Assembly: GCA_016295275.1 (NCBI GenBank)
Contig: JAEDLN010000087.1
Location: forward strand, 1-9,202
DNA: 9,202 bases
Reading direction: 5' to 3'
DNA from: Kiritimatiellia bacterium
Lineage (GTDB): Bacteria; Verrucomicrobiota; Kiritimatiellia; RFP12; UBA3636
Within the stretch, counting starts at the first letter, position 1. Every line of letters starts with the position of its first letter. Shown piece after piece: positions 6,424 to 9,202 of the stretch. A model generated the notes under the pieces. The model was not told where the DNA came from. It saw only the letters and a program-made list of their open reading frames with translations, and ran no database searches. The translations under genes and the position numbers were made by a program.

Positions 6424-7317
6424 TCAGCCGGCAAGAATGCGCAAGGCGTCCAAGTAGCGCCGGCGCGTCTTCTCGACGATGTCGTCCGGAATGACCGGAG
6501 CTGGAGGCTCGTGGTTGAAATGGATCGAATCAAGCCAGTCGCGCACGAACTGCTTGTCCAGCGAAGGCGGATTGGCCCCCGTGCAGTAGTCGGAAACAGG
6601 CCAAAAGCGGGAGGAATCCGGCGTCAACACTTCGTCGCCCAGCACAATCGTGCCATCAGCATCATAGCCGAACTCGAACTTCGTATCCGCAATGAGAATG
6701 CCCTTGGAGGCGCCATACGTCTCCGCACCCGTGTACAGGCGCAACGTCAAATCGCCGAGAGCGTCGGAGAGCGCCTTGCCGTGCCGCTTCTCCAACTCCG
6801 CAATGGAAATATTCTCGTCATGCTCGCCCAATTCGGCTTTCACGGATGGCGTGAAAAGCGGTTCATCCAGCTTTTCCGCCTGCTTGTAGCCGGCCCGGAG
6901 CGGCATCGAACAGACCGTTCCCTGCTTCTTGTATTCCGCCCAGCCGGAACCGACGAGATACCCGCGCGCAATGCACTCGACCGGAATCATTTTGAGCTTC
7001 TTCACAATCATCGAACGCCCTTTCAAATCCTCGGCATACGGCTGGAGAACCGCCGGATATTCCCGGACGTCAGCCGTTACCAGATGATTCGGAATGTCCG
7101 AAAAATGACGAAACCAAAACAGCGAGAGCTGCGTCAGAACATAGCCCTTGTCCGGAATGCCGTTCGGCATGATGACGTCAAATGCGGAAAGCCGGTCCGT
7201 TGCCACAAAAAGCAGGGTGTCCCCCAAATCGTAAACGTCGCGAACCTTGCCGCGAATCGGTTCGGGAAGCCCTTTGATGGAACTGGAAAGCAAAGCGTGA
7301 TTTTTGTCGTATTGCAC
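6424..7317 (-). CDS. purC: Phosphoribosylaminoimidazole-succinocarboxamide synthase (SAICAR synthetase)
   Basis: PurC joins CAIR and aspartate with ATP to form SAICAR in de novo purine synthesis. It is a cytoplasmic enzyme. The product (297 aa) belongs to the longer form resembling yeast Ade1, not the roughly 240-aa E. coli form. Visible motifs are the nucleotide-binding start RGKVRDVYDLGD (22-33), ATDRLSAFDVIMP (39-51), the first family signature IPVECIARGYLVGSGW (111-126), and the second signature LIADTKFEFG (208-217). The start is inferred: the frame is open to a TTG at 7389, but that would read through the pgk terminator, so the GTG at 7317 (MQYDKNHALL) is preferred. A TTG at 7293 is the alternative. 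No other purine gene is in the window. It lies between pgk and the GH3 gene, each boundary marked by a hairpin. Confidence 0.95.
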   Translation of the reverse strand: MQYDKNHALLSSSIKGLPEPIRGKVRDVYDLGDTLLFVATDRLSAFDVIMPNGIPDKGYVLTQLSLFWFRHFSDIPNHLVTADVREYPAVLQPYAEDLKGRSMIVKKLKMIPVECIARGYLVGSGWAEYKKQGTVCSMPLRAGYKQAEKLDEPLFTPSVKAELGEHDENISIAELEKRHGKALSDALGDLTLRLYTGAETYGASKGILIADTKFEFGYDADGTIVLGDEVLTPDSSRFWPVSDYCTGANPPSLDKQFVRDWLDSIHFNHEPPAPVIPDDIVEKTRRRYLDALRILAG

Positions 7318-7346
7318 AGCGAAAAAACCAAAAGAAAAGATGGTTG

Positions 7347-7383
7347 AAAAGAAAACGCGGTTCGGGAAATCGTCCCGAACCGC
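7347..7383 (-). terminator. Rho-independent terminator of pgk
   Basis: A perfect 11-bp stem, GCGGTTCGGGA / TCCCGAACCGC (7383-7373 and 7367-7357), with a five-base loop, is followed on the minus strand by GTTTTCTTTTC (7356-7346). It lies 91 bases after the pgk stop and before the preferred purC start, so it should end the glycolytic transcript and also argues against a longer purC. Confidence 0.9.
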
Positions 7384-7474
7384 AGGCAATCAGCCCCCGA
7401 ACGGGCAAATCGGCAAATGCGCGCAACATGCGGCCGATTCGATTGGGGGAGCTGTTCTATCCGGGCAAATGCAC

Positions 7475-8749
<1,275 letters not shown>

Positions 8750-8777
8750 GGAAGTATCCCTAAATCAATGCAAAATG

Positions 8778-8824
8778 AAAAAGAAAGAATCCGGTCGAGT
8801 CCGGACATGCCGGCCGCCGGATTC
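8778..8824 (-). terminator. Terminator-like hairpin between gap and pgk
   Basis: On the minus strand GAATCCGG (8824-8817) pairs with CCGGATTC (8794-8787) as a perfect 8-bp stem. The loop contains a further CCGG/CCGG pairing, and TTTCTTTTT follows (8786-8778). It can terminate gap transcription, yet only 37 bases lie between its stem and the pgk start, and no good promoter is visible there, so partial read-through into pgk is likely. Confidence 0.6.
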
Positions 8825-8829
8825 GGAGC

Positions 8830-8861
8830 GCATTTTCCGGAGAAACCACTCCGGAAAATGC
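8830..8861 (-). other. Perfect 13-bp hairpin after gap
   Basis: GCATTTTCCGGAG (8830-8842) and CTCCGGAAAATGC (8849-8861) form a perfect 13-bp stem around a six-base loop, 22 bases downstream of the gap stop codon. No T-tract follows, so it is more likely an RNA-stabilising or processing element than a terminator. The next hairpin, with a T-tract, follows five bases later. Confidence 0.7.
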
Positions 8862-8883
8862 ACAATGGGGGAAGAACCGAAAG

Positions 8884-9202
8884 TTACTTCGCGATGACGC
8901 GAACCATCTCGAGGACCTTGTTGGAATAGCCCCACTCGTTGTCGTACCAAGCGCAGACCTTGACGAAGGTCTTGTCAAGCTGGATGCCGGCCTTCTCATC
9001 GAAGATGGAGGTCTTGGCGCAACCGCGGAAGTCCGTGGAAACGACAGCCTCGTTCGTGTAGCCGAGAACACCCTTGAGACCGCCTTCGCAGACGCACTTC
9101 TCGGACGCAGCCTTCATGGCAGCGCAGATTTCCTCGTAGGAAGCTTCCTTCTCGAGCTCGGCCGTGAGGTCGACGAACGAGACATCGGAGGTCGGAACGC
9201 GG
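8884..9202 (-). CDS. gap: Glyceraldehyde-3-phosphate dehydrogenase, C-terminal part
   Basis: GAPDH oxidises glyceraldehyde 3-phosphate to 1,3-bisphosphoglycerate with NAD+ and phosphate. The gene is cut by the right edge. The visible 105 residues begin RVPTSDVSFVDLTAELEKEA and run to the natural stop. They contain the catalytic-domain motifs RVPT, LGYTNEAVVSTDF, SIFD and the near-C-terminal WYDNEWGYSNKV, all diagnostic of the type I enzyme. The NAD-binding domain and active-site cysteine lie outside the window and cannot be assessed. An ATG at 9117 is internal, since similarity continues in frame to the edge. A short insertion-like KCVCEGG stretch replaces the more usual EGPLKG context. The gene precedes pgk, its partner in the next glycolytic step. 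Confidence 0.95.
   Translation of the reverse strand, partial: RVPTSDVSFVDLTAELEKEASYEEICAAMKAASEKCVCEGGLKGVLGYTNEAVVSTDFRGCAKTSIFDEKAGIQLDKTFVKVCAWYDNEWGYSNKVLEMVRVIAK

Overview
The window reads as a chromosomal housekeeping stretch from a moderately GC-rich bacterium. Every gene I can support lies on the minus strand, so transcription runs from right to left. In that order it holds the end of gap, then pgk, purC, a glycoside hydrolase family 3 gene (bglX-like), and the proteostasis cluster tig-clpP-clpX. The last ~460 bases, at the left end, have no gene and carry a dense patch of direct and inverted repeats. The lineage cannot be fixed from sequence alone. The long 'RGKVRDVYDLGD' type of PurC, the lysine/alanine-rich insertion in Pgk, a GH3 enzyme without an export signal and the lack of Shine-Dalgarno sequences would fit a PVC-group bacterium (Verrucomicrobiota, Kiritimatiellota or Lentisphaerota). 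That is inference, held with low confidence.

Layout: 1-459 repeat cluster; 460-500 strong terminator after clpX; 525-1820 clpX; 1888-2523 clpP; 2629-3939 tig; 3940-4165 regulatory gap with a candidate tig promoter and two hairpins; 4166-6343 GH3 enzyme; 6424-7317 purC; 7347-7383 strong terminator after pgk; 7475-8749 pgk; 8750-8883 gap with two hairpins; 8884-9202 the C-terminal part of gap, which runs off the right edge.

How the genes work together: trigger factor folds nascent chains at the ribosome, ClpX unfolds substrates and ClpP degrades them, and tig-clpP-clpX is a classic conserved order. Gap and Pgk catalyse consecutive glycolytic steps (glyceraldehyde 3-phosphate to 1,3-bisphosphoglycerate to 3-phosphoglycerate). 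PurC acts in de novo purine synthesis, and the GH3 enzyme probably releases glucose or another sugar from oligosaccharides inside the cell.

I found no clearly new multi-gene system. The parts most worth a second look are the modular repeats at 1-459, the recurring hairpins between genes (many with a TCCGG core), and the pyrimidine-rich tracts that stand in place of Shine-Dalgarno sequences before almost every start codon.
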